DNA of 12,759 nucleotides from CAYXRK01 sp964467615 (GCA_964467615.1 CAYXRK010000142.1:1-12759); one strand, 5' to 3'. Numbered from the stretch's first letter, positions 1-6,755 are shown. The notes: generated from the letters alone by a model not told the origin. Made by a program: numbers and translations.

Positions 1-1
1 C

Positions 2-391
2 CCCGACAACCCCAACCCCCAGCTTCCTGCGCAGACGGCGCCGGCACACAATCTCGCGGCGCTGACACTGGGCGAAGTTGGTTGGCCGGGCCTGCTGTTG
101 ATGCTGACCTTCTGGGCTGCCTGGGGCCGAGCAGCGCTGGGGCACCTCATCGACCAAAGACCAGACCTGACAAGCCGGGCGGCCATCGGAATCTTCTTCG
201 GTATAGTGGCGGTCTTCCTCCACAATCTGACGGAATGGGCGTTTAGGGATACGCCGATTTTTCTGATTATGCATGTATACGCTGGGACCGCGAGTGCGAT
301 GTGTCGGCAGCGGACAATGTTCCTGCGAAGCCCCCGCTTTACAATGCTGCGTGCCGGGACTCCGGACGAAGGCGAGACGAAGAGCGCGTAA
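2..391 (+). CDS. O-antigen ligase/polymerase family protein, C-terminal fragment
   Basis: The reading frame is open from the left edge, so the start lies outside the window; 129 residues are visible. Near the fragment's N-terminus is HNLAALTLGEVGWPG followed by a hydrophobic stretch. This His-Asn...Glu-x-Gly-x-x-Gly arrangement is typical of the last periplasmic loop and membrane helix of O-antigen ligases (WaaL/Wzy_C family), which join or polymerise lipid-linked glycans at the periplasmic face of the inner membrane. Two further hydrophobic segments follow (IGIFFGIVAVFLHNL and TPIFLIMHVYAG), then a polar tail. The gene converges on a glycosyltransferase, which fits a surface-polysaccharide locus. 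Whether it is a ligase or a polymerase cannot be told from the fragment. Confidence 0.72.
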   Translation, partial: PDNPNPQLPAQTAPAHNLAALTLGEVGWPGLLLMLTFWAAWGRAALGHLIDQRPDLTSRAAIGIFFGIVAVFLHNLTEWAFRDTPIFLIMHVYAGTASAMCRQRTMFLRSPRFTMLRAGTPDEGETKSA

Positions 392-472
392 GCTTGAGTT
401 ATATCGCCGGACCCCGGGCGATCGGGCGAGTGTATGCGGCAACCTCGACTCTTCCCAGGGGCCAGTAGGGTG

Positions 473-1666
473 TCAAACGTCTACATTCCCGTACTTTCGG
501 TAAGCATCCAAGTACTGTCGAATAAGTTGCGGATACAGGAACTTCCGCTCCACCAAACTTCTGCCATTCGCGCCCATGCGTTGGCTCAATTCCGTGCTTG
601 CCAATATCCGCAACAATTTATCCGACAAATCTCGCGGGTCATCGACGCTGAAAGTAAAGCCGTTCTCACCCTCCACAACGTAACACGGATCAATCATGTC
701 GCTTTGGAGGACCGGCTTTCCCGCGGCCCAAGTCTCAATTACGACCGCGCCGGAATTCATGAACCTGACCGGCAAGACATGAACGTCGCACGCCTTGAGC
801 GCTCCAATAACGTCTTTGCGCGGCACGCCTCCCGTAAACGTTACGTGCTCCTGTAGCCCTTCCTGCTCAATGAATGCCTGCATCTCTCGCATGTACTCCG
901 GCTCGTAGTCGGTACGTCCTACGAAGAGTACTTTGAATTTGTCCACTTTCTCCCGTAATTGCGGAAGCGCCTTTAGAAGAATGTCCTGTCCCTTAATCCG
1001 GACAACCCTGCCCAGGCACAACACGACCGGCACATCAGGATGAATCCCATAGGCATTCTTAAATTCTTTGATATCTACTTCCGCTTCGAATTCTTCAAGC
1101 AGTATGGGGACCGTGGATAGAAACGTGTTCGGATTCGCCGCCTTGATCAGGCACGTCTCCCGATTGGAAATGGTGAATATGGCATTGAACTTTGCCAGAA
1201 AATACGCTTGCTTCGATGAGATACGTAGATTGTCGAGTATTGTTCGAATGGGCAGCCCCCGATCCAGCAGCGACACATAGTCGACAAGATCGAAGTTCGA
1301 CATAAAGATGGGAATGCGCCGTAGCCGTGCGGCGGCAAGGGCCATCATGTTGTTTTTGTTCAGCGCGGGAAAACAATGTACTACATCGTACTCACCCACA
1401 AGTGTCCTAAAGAACACCTCCGGGCAGAACGTTTCGGACTTAAGATACGGATACTCCCTCGAAAGATTGCGAAGGTTGGACCCCCTCGTGATTCGGACAG
1501 ACTCGATACGTTCATTCCTTGCGTCGCGGTCGCGTATTGGCGTGAATACATCAACCTCGAAGTGCTTGCTCAACTCCTGCGCTTGCAAAAAAATATTCCA
1601 TTCGGCGCCTCCCAGCTGTGGATGAAACCTGTTGGTGACGACGAGCAATCGTTTTTTCGACGCCAT
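473..1666 (-). CDS. Glycosyltransferase family 4 (GT-B fold)
   Basis: A complete 397-residue protein of normal GT4 length. The N-terminal Rossmann half opens with RLLVVTNRFHPQLGGAEW (residues 6-23), the usual acceptor-side glycine loop. The C-terminal nucleotide-sugar half has VVLCLGRVVRIKGQDILLKA (214-233), VLFVGR (246-251), VTFTGGVP (275-282) and ACDVHVLPV followed by SGAVVIETWAAGKPV (305-319). Such enzymes transfer a sugar from an NDP-sugar to a growing glycan, normally at the cytoplasmic face of the inner membrane. Oddity: in the usual E-x7-E motif the second Glu is E311, but the first position is Met303. The start is an ATG at 1664-1666. It converges on the O-antigen ligase fragment, supporting a role in polysaccharide or lipopolysaccharide synthesis. 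Sugar specificity is not predictable. Confidence 0.9.
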   Translation of the reverse strand: MASKKRLLVVTNRFHPQLGGAEWNIFLQAQELSKHFEVDVFTPIRDRDARNERIESVRITRGSNLRNLSREYPYLKSETFCPEVFFRTLVGEYDVVHCFPALNKNNMMALAAARLRRIPIFMSNFDLVDYVSLLDRGLPIRTILDNLRISSKQAYFLAKFNAIFTISNRETCLIKAANPNTFLSTVPILLEEFEAEVDIKEFKNAYGIHPDVPVVLCLGRVVRIKGQDILLKALPQLREKVDKFKVLFVGRTDYEPEYMREMQAFIEQEGLQEHVTFTGGVPRKDVIGALKACDVHVLPVRFMNSGAVVIETWAAGKPVLQSDMIDPCYVVEGENGFTFSVDDPRDLSDKLLRILASTELSQRMGANGRSLVERKFLYPQLIRQYLDAYRKYGNVDV

Positions 1667-1967
1667 TTCAAGGCCCCTGGTCCCGACTCGCGCTGCCTAC
1701 GGTCGAGAGCAAAGGAGAAACATCAGCCAAATTTGCCCATACGACTCGCTCACGACCTCCGCGAGGAAGGTCTCTGGGATAATAGATGCGTCACTCGTTG
1801 CCGTCAACAGCACTCGTGTTGTGACGCTCTCGGTCGGAACGTTTCCTCGGGACCACTGTCATCGCCGTCGCGGACCTTGTGACTTGGTAGGCGGTGTCGT
1901 CCAAAACGAAATAGCACTCGAACCTTCACGGCGAAACCGCGCGCTCTGGGGTGTATCATGCTCCGGC
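1667..1967. other. Intergenic region between divergent genes
   Basis: About 300 bases between the start of the glycosyltransferase (-) and the start of the zinc-ribbon protein (+). Open frames run through it on both strands, but none has a recognisable domain or a convincing ribosome binding site. It must hold the promoters of the two divergent genes, but no clear -35/-10 pair could be picked out. Confidence 0.4.
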
Positions 1968-2312
1968 ATGGACTCGCCCCCGCCGATACCGCAGCGCTTC
2001 TGCACCGCATGCGGGGCGCGCTCGGAGTCCGATCAACGGTTTTGCGCCCAGTGCGGAAAGGCGTTGGCCGGCAGTGTACCGTGGTACTACCAACCCGTCC
2101 CGATCTTACTTTTGGCGTTCCTGGTGCTCGGGCCCTTAGCGCTGCCGCTGATCTGGAAGACGCCACGATTCACGCGCGGCAGCAAGGTTCTTTGGACCTT
2201 GGTCATTCTCGTCTACACGGGAATTACCTTCTTCTATATCTGGAGAATCGGCGCGCTCTACATGGAGCATTTCAAAGAACTCGAGTCCATTTGGAAGCAA
2301 ATTGAATCCTGA
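1968..2312 (+). CDS. Zinc-ribbon membrane protein
   Basis: A 114-residue protein starting at ATG 1968. The N-terminus has FCTACGARSESDQRFCAQCG (residues 11-30): two CxxC knuckles (C12/C15 and C26/C29), the signature of a double-Cys zinc ribbon. Two hydrophobic segments follow, about residues 44-63 (VPILLLAFLVLGPLALPLIW) and 74-92 (VLWTLVILVYTGITFFYIW), and then a short polar tail. The likely topology is a cytoplasmic zinc ribbon anchored by a helical hairpin. Proteins of this layout are common and mostly uncharacterised, so no function is proposed. The frame stays open far upstream, but that part has no domain and lies outside the conserved-looking ORF. No strong Shine-Dalgarno sequence precedes this ATG, so the start is only the most sensible choice. 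Confidence 0.72.
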   Translation: MDSPPPIPQRFCTACGARSESDQRFCAQCGKALAGSVPWYYQPVPILLLAFLVLGPLALPLIWKTPRFTRGSKVLWTLVILVYTGITFFYIWRIGALYMEHFKELESIWKQIES

Positions 2313-2426
2313 TTTCGCTGCAACCCCTCCCAAGCTTCGAGCGTCTATGGTATGACCGAGATCGCGTTGGACCCGAAACCCGCGAACGTCCCGCGCCGTC
2401 TAAACCGTGTCAACCGGAGACATACG

Positions 2427-3107
2427 ATGCGCACACGACACACTCTACTCAACCTCCCTGCGGCGCTCGCGGTCATTTTGGGCGGAGAATTGGCCACCGC
2501 TGACGAGCGGGAATCACGGGAAGTCAACTACGCGTACGATGCGTCCGCGGCAAAGCTGATCGAGATCGACATTTACGCCGGCGAGGTCCGCCTCGAGCAG
2601 GGCGACACGAACGAAGTCCGCGTAACCGGGAAGCTCGAACTCGTCCGCCAACACACGAAGGCCCAGGAGGAGTTGGCGAAGATCGAGCCGAAGGTAGAAA
2701 CGGGCGAGTCCTTCACGTTGACCCTCGCAAAAGGAAGCGGACCGCGATACGCCGTGGACATCACGATTACTGTTCCGCGTGGAGTGCCGCTCGATGTCTA
2801 CCTCCAGTATGGCGAAATGAACGTAATCGTAACGCCGCCGAACGACGCCACGTTTGCGTTGCGCGCCGGAGAACTCGACATCAACGTTCCGCGCGAGACC
2901 GTAGCGGACGTCGTCGCGAGCGCCGCCTTCGGCGAAGTCTCGCTTTCCGGCTTCGGCGAAGAGGACGGCGATGCGCCACGCAAGCTTTTGGTCGGCGCCA
3001 AGTACGCCGGCCATGTCGGTAGCGCATCGGAAGGGGGTGCGCCAAAATTGACGGCCACCGTTACGTTTGGCGAAGTGAGTATCGACGCGGTCGAACCGGC
3101 TGGATGA
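2427..3107 (+). CDS. Secreted beta-repeat protein, DUF4097-like
   Basis: A 226-residue exported protein. The ATG at 2427 is chosen over one at 2352 because GGAGA sits six bases upstream and because the protein then begins with a signal peptide: MRTRH, a hydrophobic core LLNLPAALAVILGG and a likely cleavage after ATA25. The mature part alternates short beta-type strands (IEIDIYAGEVRLEQGD, VDITITVPRGVPLDVYLQYG, ALRAGELDINVPRETV, FGEVSLSGFGEE, TVTFGEVSID), a pattern like the DUF4097 putative-adhesin beta-helix. The family match is by pattern only. It overlaps the next gene by four bases (ATGA), indicating an operon and translational coupling with a methyltransferase. The biological role is unknown. 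Confidence 0.72.
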   Translation: MRTRHTLLNLPAALAVILGGELATADERESREVNYAYDASAAKLIEIDIYAGEVRLEQGDTNEVRVTGKLELVRQHTKAQEELAKIEPKVETGESFTLTLAKGSGPRYAVDITITVPRGVPLDVYLQYGEMNVIVTPPNDATFALRAGELDINVPRETVADVVASAAFGEVSLSGFGEEDGDAPRKLLVGAKYAGHVGSASEGGAPKLTATVTFGEVSIDAVEPAG

Positions 3108-3772
3108 ACGCGACGCAGGAAATGCCCCGGCAAGTCAACGAACTCGCCGCGTGTAAGGGACCCCGCCACGGCGGGATGCGGAGTCAGTTCGGTCACCCGC
3201 GCGGAATGCTCGGCGCGCTTGTTGGCCATCTTATGGCGCGAAAAAACGCGTACATGCATGACCTCGCCGTAGACTTGTTAGAGGTGCAACCGGCCGATCA
3301 CGTCCTCGAAATCGGGTTCGGGCACGGCCGCGCGATTCAGCTCATCGCGGCGAAAGCGATCAATGGACACGTTGTGGGAATCGACCACTCCGAGACGATG
3401 GTGCGGCAGGCGCACCGGCGCAACGAAGCCGCGATTCGGGCCGGGCGCGTCGAGCTTCGACAGGGGAGCGTGTCGAGCTTGCCGTGGGACGACGGCCAAT
3501 TCACGAAGGCGCTGGACATCAACTGCTTTCATCATTGGCCCAATCAGGCCGAAGACCTGCTCGAAGTTCGGCGTGTGCTGAAACCCGGCGGATTGCTCCT
3601 CTTGTGTCTACGCATGAAGCACCCGAGCAAGACAAAGTTTGTTGCGCCCGGCTACACACCGCAGGGAATAGAGGACGCCATCGCGACAGTGCGGACAGCC
3701 GACTTCGCGGACGTCCGGAGGGAGTTCTTCCAACTCGACCGCGGCGTGACCTGTCTATTCGCGCGGACTTAG
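3104..3772 (+). CDS. Class I SAM-dependent methyltransferase
   Basis: A 222-residue protein with the Rossmann-type methyltransferase motifs in order: motif I VLEIGFGHGR (67-76), which binds S-adenosylmethionine; the acidic end of strand 2, VGIDHSETMV (91-100); LPWDDGQF (126-133), the adenine-contact region; and VLKPGG (158-163) before strand 5. The family is the Methyltransf_11/25 type. The N-terminal segment FGHPRGMLGALVGHLMARKN is often seen in small-molecule methyltransferases of this group. The substrate cannot be inferred. The start ATG overlaps the stop of the upstream secreted-protein gene (ATGA). The 3' end overlaps the convergent dcd stop by four bases (TTAG), leaving no room for a terminator between them. 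Confidence 0.88.
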   Translation: MNATQEMPRQVNELAACKGPRHGGMRSQFGHPRGMLGALVGHLMARKNAYMHDLAVDLLEVQPADHVLEIGFGHGRAIQLIAAKAINGHVVGIDHSETMVRQAHRRNEAAIRAGRVELRQGSVSSLPWDDGQFTKALDINCFHHWPNQAEDLLEVRRVLKPGGLLLLCLRMKHPSKTKFVAPGYTPQGIEDAIATVRTADFADVRREFFQLDRGVTCLFART

Positions 3773-4311
3773 CGCAAACCAGTGACCTCCGAGTCGAGGT
3801 GAATTTTCGAGCCGGTCGTCTTAAGTTGCCCCTGATACTTTCCACGATACGGGTTCTCGACTTCCTGGTCCGCCCGCGCGAGAACAAGTTGGCAAATCCG
3901 ACGCCCCGCCTCGATCTTCATCGGCGAGCTGTTCGCGTTGTAGAGCTCGAGCGTAATCGCGCCCTCGAAACCAGGATCGACCCAGCCGGCGTTCTGAATA
4001 AACAATCCGAGCCGGCCCACCGAACTACGGCCCTCCACGAACGCCGTCAGGTAGTTCGGCAACTTCACGACTTCCATGGTCGTGGCGAGGACAAAGCCTC
4101 GTGTAGGAACGATGAATTCGGAAGCTGTGACCTCATCGTATTCGGGCGCCTCCGACAGCGTGCATATGCCCGATTTCGATTTCGGCGTGAGAAACGTGTT
4201 GCCGAGCCGCAGATCCACCGACGCAGGCTCGATCTGACGCGGATCAAGCGGCGCGATGACGAGTTCGCCCGTACCCAGCAATCGTTTGATGGTGCGGTCA
4301 GAAAGAATCAC
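3769..4311 (-). CDS. dcd: dCTP deaminase
   Basis: A 180-residue enzyme of the dUTPase/dCTP deaminase fold that converts dCTP to dUTP in the cytoplasm, feeding dTMP synthesis. Diagnostic segments are MILSDRTI at the N-terminus, IEPASVDLRLGN (27-38), FVEGRSSVGRLGLF (91-104) with the conserved Arg95/Ser96/Ser97/Arg100, NAGWVDPGFEG (107-117), ITLELYN (119-125) with the presumed catalytic Glu122, and PYRGKYQGQ (154-162). The NAGWVDPGFEG form differs from the E. coli VTAHRIDPGWSG form and is the kind seen in Firmicutes and cyanobacteria. Some enzymes of that kind also hydrolyse dUTP to dUMP, but this is only a possibility here. The start codon is GTG at 4309-4311 with no obvious Shine-Dalgarno sequence. 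A plausible promoter lies just upstream. Confidence 0.93.
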   Translation of the reverse strand: MILSDRTIKRLLGTGELVIAPLDPRQIEPASVDLRLGNTFLTPKSKSGICTLSEAPEYDEVTASEFIVPTRGFVLATTMEVVKLPNYLTAFVEGRSSVGRLGLFIQNAGWVDPGFEGAITLELYNANSSPMKIEAGRRICQLVLARADQEVENPYRGKYQGQLKTTGSKIHLDSEVTGLR

Positions 4312-4343
4312 GGGAAATGGGAGACGTCCGGTTGGAATAAATC

Positions 4344-4372
4344 ATTCTAAGGAAGACCGACTGAGAACGCAA
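4344..4372 (-). promoter_or_regulatory. Candidate sigma-70-type promoter of dcd
   Basis: On the minus strand TTGCGT (4367-4372) and TAGAAT (4344-4349) are separated by 17 bases and end 32 bases before the dcd GTG. The -10 matches the consensus at five of six positions; the -35 is weak. Inference from pattern only. Confidence 0.35.
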
Positions 4373-4409
4373 AATGATACGGCGCATCGGATAATTGAAT
4401 GTCTCGGAT

Positions 4410-4634
4410 TCACTTGAATCCGTTCCATTTCGGTGCAAAAACGTCCGTGGAGAAACAACCCTCTCCGCATTTTCGAGTTTTTTGAGCGTATAAAGTGATA
4501 AATTCGTCGAAATGAGGTGCGTTGGTGGTGCGATCCGTATAAATTCTTTTCCGTAGAAATTCTTTTCCGGCGGGAATGCGGTCGGGACGCGCGTTTTTGG
4601 CGAGTCCGGTCGTTGATATGGTTGGACTTAGCAT
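4410..4634 (-). CDS. Doubtful small ORF, hypothetical 74 aa
   Basis: This ORF starts at an ATG (4632-4634) preceded by AAAGGAG nine bases upstream, a very good ribosome binding site. It encodes 74 residues beginning MLSPTISTTGLAKNARPDR and ending with a Cys-containing stretch (KCGEGCFSTDVF). No known domain, signal peptide or membrane segment is seen. Against it being real, a 13-base direct repeat inside it has a period of 16 bases, so the duplication is not in codon phase, and base composition is AT-richer than in neighbouring genes. It may be a decayed or recently altered gene, or chance. Confidence 0.28.
   Translation of the reverse strand: MLSPTISTTGLAKNARPDRIPAGKEFLRKRIYTDRTTNAPHFDEFITLYAQKTRKCGEGCFSTDVFAPKWNGFK
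4541..4569. repeat. Tandem microduplication, 16-base period
   Basis: AAATTCTTTTCCG occurs at 4541-4553 and again at 4557-4569, separated by TAG. It is an exact 13-base direct repeat with a 16-base period, lying inside the doubtful small ORF. Confidence 0.8.
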
Positions 4635-4729
4635 TGGTTGATACTCCTTTTTAGTCCGATTTTTGGCGTTCAAACTCCGTTCAAATGCGTGAATTTGCCG
4701 TCCGAAGTCGCGGAAAGTCGTCGAAAACT

Positions 4730-4787
4730 CCCGTTCATTCCTTCGACAAGCTCAGGACAGGCCTTCGACAGGCTCAGGACGAACGGG
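4730..4787. repeat. Tandem 22-base repeat inside a palindrome
   Basis: Two adjoining units begin CCTTCGACA: 4740-4761 and 4762-4783. They share the core CCTTCGACA(A/G)GCTCAGGAC and differ at one core base and at their ends. Outside them CCCGTTC (4730-4736) faces GAACGGG (4781-4787), so the whole element can fold. A TTCGACAGGCTCAGGACGAA-type sequence is a well-known dispersed intergenic repeat in many bacterial and metagenomic genomes. Confidence 0.8.
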
Positions 4788-5015
4788 TTGGGACTTTCGA
4801 TCTTGGGCACGCGCTCCGACGTTCACCCTTGGTGGGGCGGGTAGGAATGTCGAGCAGGGAAATCTGGACACAACTCTCCCCATATATATAGTCCATGTCT
4901 GTTGACCTATTTTTTTGAAAAAGGGCCGGTTTTAGGGGCTGGAATCGATGTTTACACGGGGGAGTTGGCGGGGGTGGAGTAGCTTGTCAGGTCGGCTTCG
5001 AGGCTGCAAAGCACA

Positions 5016-5061
5016 GCTTCGCGGACAAGTGCGTTCCCAAGTGCAACTTGGGAACGAGAAC
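5016..5061 (+). repeat. 46-base palindromic repeat, copy 1
   Basis: Begins GCTTCGCG and contains the perfect inverted repeat CGTTCCCAAGT (5032-5042), loop GCA, ACTTGGGAACG (5046-5056). It matches the copy at 7556-7601 at 41 of 46 positions and the inverted copy at 7035-7080. It lies upstream of the mer-type promoter. Confidence 0.85.
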
Positions 5062-5217
5062 GAATGACAAGTGCAAGGAATTGCGACTTAAGTCAGTGCC
5101 ATTCGTGGCTGTTCCCTATTCTCCATTCTAGAAAAAATGCAGATACATCGCAAAATACCGGGTGTCATCTGTCGTTGGCCACTGCATACGGTAGGCGAAG
5201 ATATCCACAAAAAAGCC

Positions 5218-5249
5218 TTGACTCTGTAGTATGGTACGGGGTGTATAGT
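5218..5249 (+). promoter_or_regulatory. MerR-type promoter/operator of the mer-like operon
   Basis: TTGACT (5218-5223) and TATAGT (5244-5249) form good -35 and -10 hexamers but are 20 bases apart. Promoters activated by MerR-family proteins characteristically have 19-20 base spacers, which the regulator corrects by twisting the DNA. The spacer carries an imperfect dyad, CTCTGTAG against GTACGGGG, resembling the canonical mer operator arms CTCCGTAC/GTACGGAG. The -10 ends 23 bases before the merR ATG, so merR is the first gene of its own operon, as in Gram-positive mer operons. Confidence 0.75.
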
Positions 5250-5272
5250 TTAATCAGACGCAAGGAGAGATC

Positions 5273-5707
5273 ATGAGCACAAAGCCAACAACGACGTTAA
5301 CGATAGGCAAGGTGGCGGATCTGGCCGAAGTTGGCGTTGAGACGATTCGTTTTTACGAACGGGAAGGTCTTCTAGCCAGTCCGCCAAGGAGCGAGTCGGG
5401 CTACCGGCATTACCCGGACGACACTGTTGCCCGGCTCCGCTTTATAAAAAGGGCCAAGGAACTCGGGTTCTCCCTAAAGGAAATCGGAGAACTGCTTTCA
5501 CTTCGGGCTGAGCCGTCAGGAGGCTGCGCGGAAGTACGAAGCCGGGCGAACGAAAAAATCGAGGATATCAACGAAAGGATAGCTTCTCTAAAAGCGATGC
5601 GCACAGCCCTTCAGGGCCTTGTGAAGGAGTGCTCTGGCAGCGGTCCCCGGATCGACTGCCCGATTCTCAACGCCCTAGACTCAGAGGAAAGAGTATATGG
5701 CAGCTAA
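5273..5707 (+). CDS. merR: Mercury-type MerR transcriptional regulator
   Basis: A 144-residue regulator, the size of Tn501 MerR (144). The N-terminal winged helix-turn-helix is LTIGKVADLAEVGVETIRFY (9-28), followed by EREGLLASPPRSESGYRHY, then a dimerisation helix near 86-118. Cys85, Cys120 and Cys129 match Tn501 MerR Cys82, Cys117 and Cys126 in surroundings (GGCAEV, VKECSG, DCPIL) and exactly in spacing (35 and 9 residues). These three cysteines bind one Hg(II) across the dimer, so Hg(II) sensing is the natural inference; a related thiophilic metal is not excluded. AAGGAGA lies five bases before the ATG. It is probably autoregulated from the long-spacer promoter just upstream, and overlaps the next gene by 11 bases. 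Confidence 0.93.
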   Translation: MSTKPTTTLTIGKVADLAEVGVETIRFYEREGLLASPPRSESGYRHYPDDTVARLRFIKRAKELGFSLKEIGELLSLRAEPSGGCAEVRSRANEKIEDINERIASLKAMRTALQGLVKECSGSGPRIDCPILNALDSEERVYGS

Positions 5708-6416
5708 AGTTGAACTAATTTACGACCAAAATTGCCCGAACGTGAGCGAAGCGCGCCGCGTCCTTCGTGAGGCTTTTGATACGGTCGGAGCAAAAGCGTC
5801 CTGGAAAGAGTGGGACCGGGAAAATCCGAAGAGCCCGCCCCACGCACGGGGCTACGGTTCACCAACCATTTTGGTGAACGGCAAGGACGTTGTCGGCCAA
5901 GAATCCAACACCGGCCAGAACTGCTGCCGCGTTTACTCTACAGCAACCGGTAGGTTTCATGGAGTGCCACCTCTAGACGAGGTCGTATCGGCGCTCAATA
6001 GAAAAAACATCTCGCGGTTTCGTTGGGGACAAATCTTCGGCACTGCACCAGGCATTGGTGCGTCACTGCTTCCGGTCGGCCTCTGCCCTGGATGCTGGCC
6101 GGTCTACGCCGGAGTACTCAGTTCACTCGGCCTCGGGTTTCTTCTGTACTCGACGTATCTGTTGCCAGTGACGGCCGCGTTTCTAGTGTTTTCGCTCGGG
6201 ACGCTGGCCCATCGGGCCGAAGCCCGCCGCGGCTATAGGCCATTCGTTCTTGGGCTGCTTGCAGCGGTTGGGATTTTAGTGGGCAAATTTGGCGTGTCTT
6301 CGGACGTGCTCTTCTATAGCAGTGCGGCCGTGTTCGTCGGGGCAGCGCTATGGAATGCCTGGCCAAAGGCAAAGGCTAAGGTCTGCTCCTACGATACGTG
6401 CGCTATGCAGGAGTAA
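5697..6416 (+). CDS. Thioredoxin-like domain fused to a MerC-type mercury transporter
   Basis: A 239-residue membrane protein with two parts. Residues 1-100 look thioredoxin/glutaredoxin-like: VELIYDQNCPN with Cys13 after strand 1, GSPTILVNGKDVV (54-66) with the cis-Pro loop, and a Cys76-Cys77 pair. Residues 112-239 resemble MerC: a first membrane helix with LCPGCWPVYAG (Cys130/Cys133), then LGLGFLLYSTYLLPVTAAFL, two more hydrophobic segments (about 182-198 and 203-221) and a C-terminal tail with Cys230/Cys235. Tn21 MerC has the same CxxC in helix 1 and Cx4C in its tail. The likely role is Hg(II) handling and uptake at the inner membrane, with the N-terminal domain as thiol partner. The start is ATG 5697 with AGAGGAAAG before it, overlapping merR by 11 bases. 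Usual MerC is about 140 residues; the extra N-terminal domain is the unusual feature. Confidence 0.82.
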   Translation: MAAKVELIYDQNCPNVSEARRVLREAFDTVGAKASWKEWDRENPKSPPHARGYGSPTILVNGKDVVGQESNTGQNCCRVYSTATGRFHGVPPLDEVVSALNRKNISRFRWGQIFGTAPGIGASLLPVGLCPGCWPVYAGVLSSLGLGFLLYSTYLLPVTAAFLVFSLGTLAHRAEARRGYRPFVLGLLAAVGILVGKFGVSSDVLFYSSAAVFVGAALWNAWPKAKAKVCSYDTCAMQE

Positions 6417-6455
6417 AGAACAAAGACAATTAAGCGCATGTGAAAGGAACCGGAT

Positions 6456-6725
6456 ATGACAAAGAAACGAAGGGTGGAAGTCTTCAGTGCCGGCTGCCCG
6501 GCGTGTGAAGACGCAATCGAACTCGTCAAGCGCATCGCCTGTCCGTCCTGTGAGGTGAGCATTCGTGATATGGATGACGTTGATGTTGCCGAACGGGCCA
6601 AGACGTTGGGCATTCTGCGCGTGCCAGCCATCGTTATCGATGGCAAGCTGGCCGAATGCTGCACTGGCGGTGGGCCGGATGAGACAACGCTCCGGGCTAA
6701 AGGCCTGGGCGTAGCTTTGGCGTAG
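6456..6725 (+). CDS. Small thioredoxin-like protein with six cysteines
   Basis: An 89-residue protein. VEVFSAGCPACEDA (7-20) is strand 1 plus a CxxC redox site (Cys14/Cys17); ILRVPAIVIDGKL (53-65) carries the cis-Pro of the thioredoxin fold. Two further Cys pairs are unusual: CPSC (Cys29/Cys32) and Cys68-Cys69 (AECC). It belongs to the short thioredoxin/glutaredoxin-like group that often sits next to metal and arsenic resistance genes. In this operon it could reduce or relay Hg(II) between cytoplasmic thiols; that is inference. It has no signal peptide, so it is probably cytoplasmic. GAAAGGAA precedes the ATG. The gap to the MerC fusion is 39 bases and to the next gene 30 bases. Confidence 0.85.
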   Translation: MTKKRRVEVFSAGCPACEDAIELVKRIACPSCEVSIRDMDDVDVAERAKTLGILRVPAIVIDGKLAECCTGGGPDETTLRAKGLGVALA

Positions 6726-6755
6726 GAAAACGTAAAGAGAGAGGAGGTGAATTCA

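Larger units (their letters stand above)
4635..5217. other. Noncoding stretch with palindromic repeats upstream of the mer-type operon
   Basis: Almost 600 bases with no convincing coding region. Short open frames here lack ribosome binding sites and recognisable domains. The stretch holds the tandem 22-base repeat at 4740-4783 within an outer palindrome, and the first full copy of the 46-base palindromic repeat at 5016-5061. The rest, including an AT-rich patch near 4883-4935, shows nothing assignable. Confidence 0.5.

Noticed and set aside
400..425. Possible terminator between the O-antigen ligase fragment and the glycosyltransferase
   Set aside because: TCGCC...GGCGA arms are short and imperfect and no T-run follows on either strand.
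3484..4350. Long 288-residue plus-strand frame
   Set aside because: It is the antisense shadow of dcd and of the end of the methyltransferase; the protein is Arg-rich with no domain.
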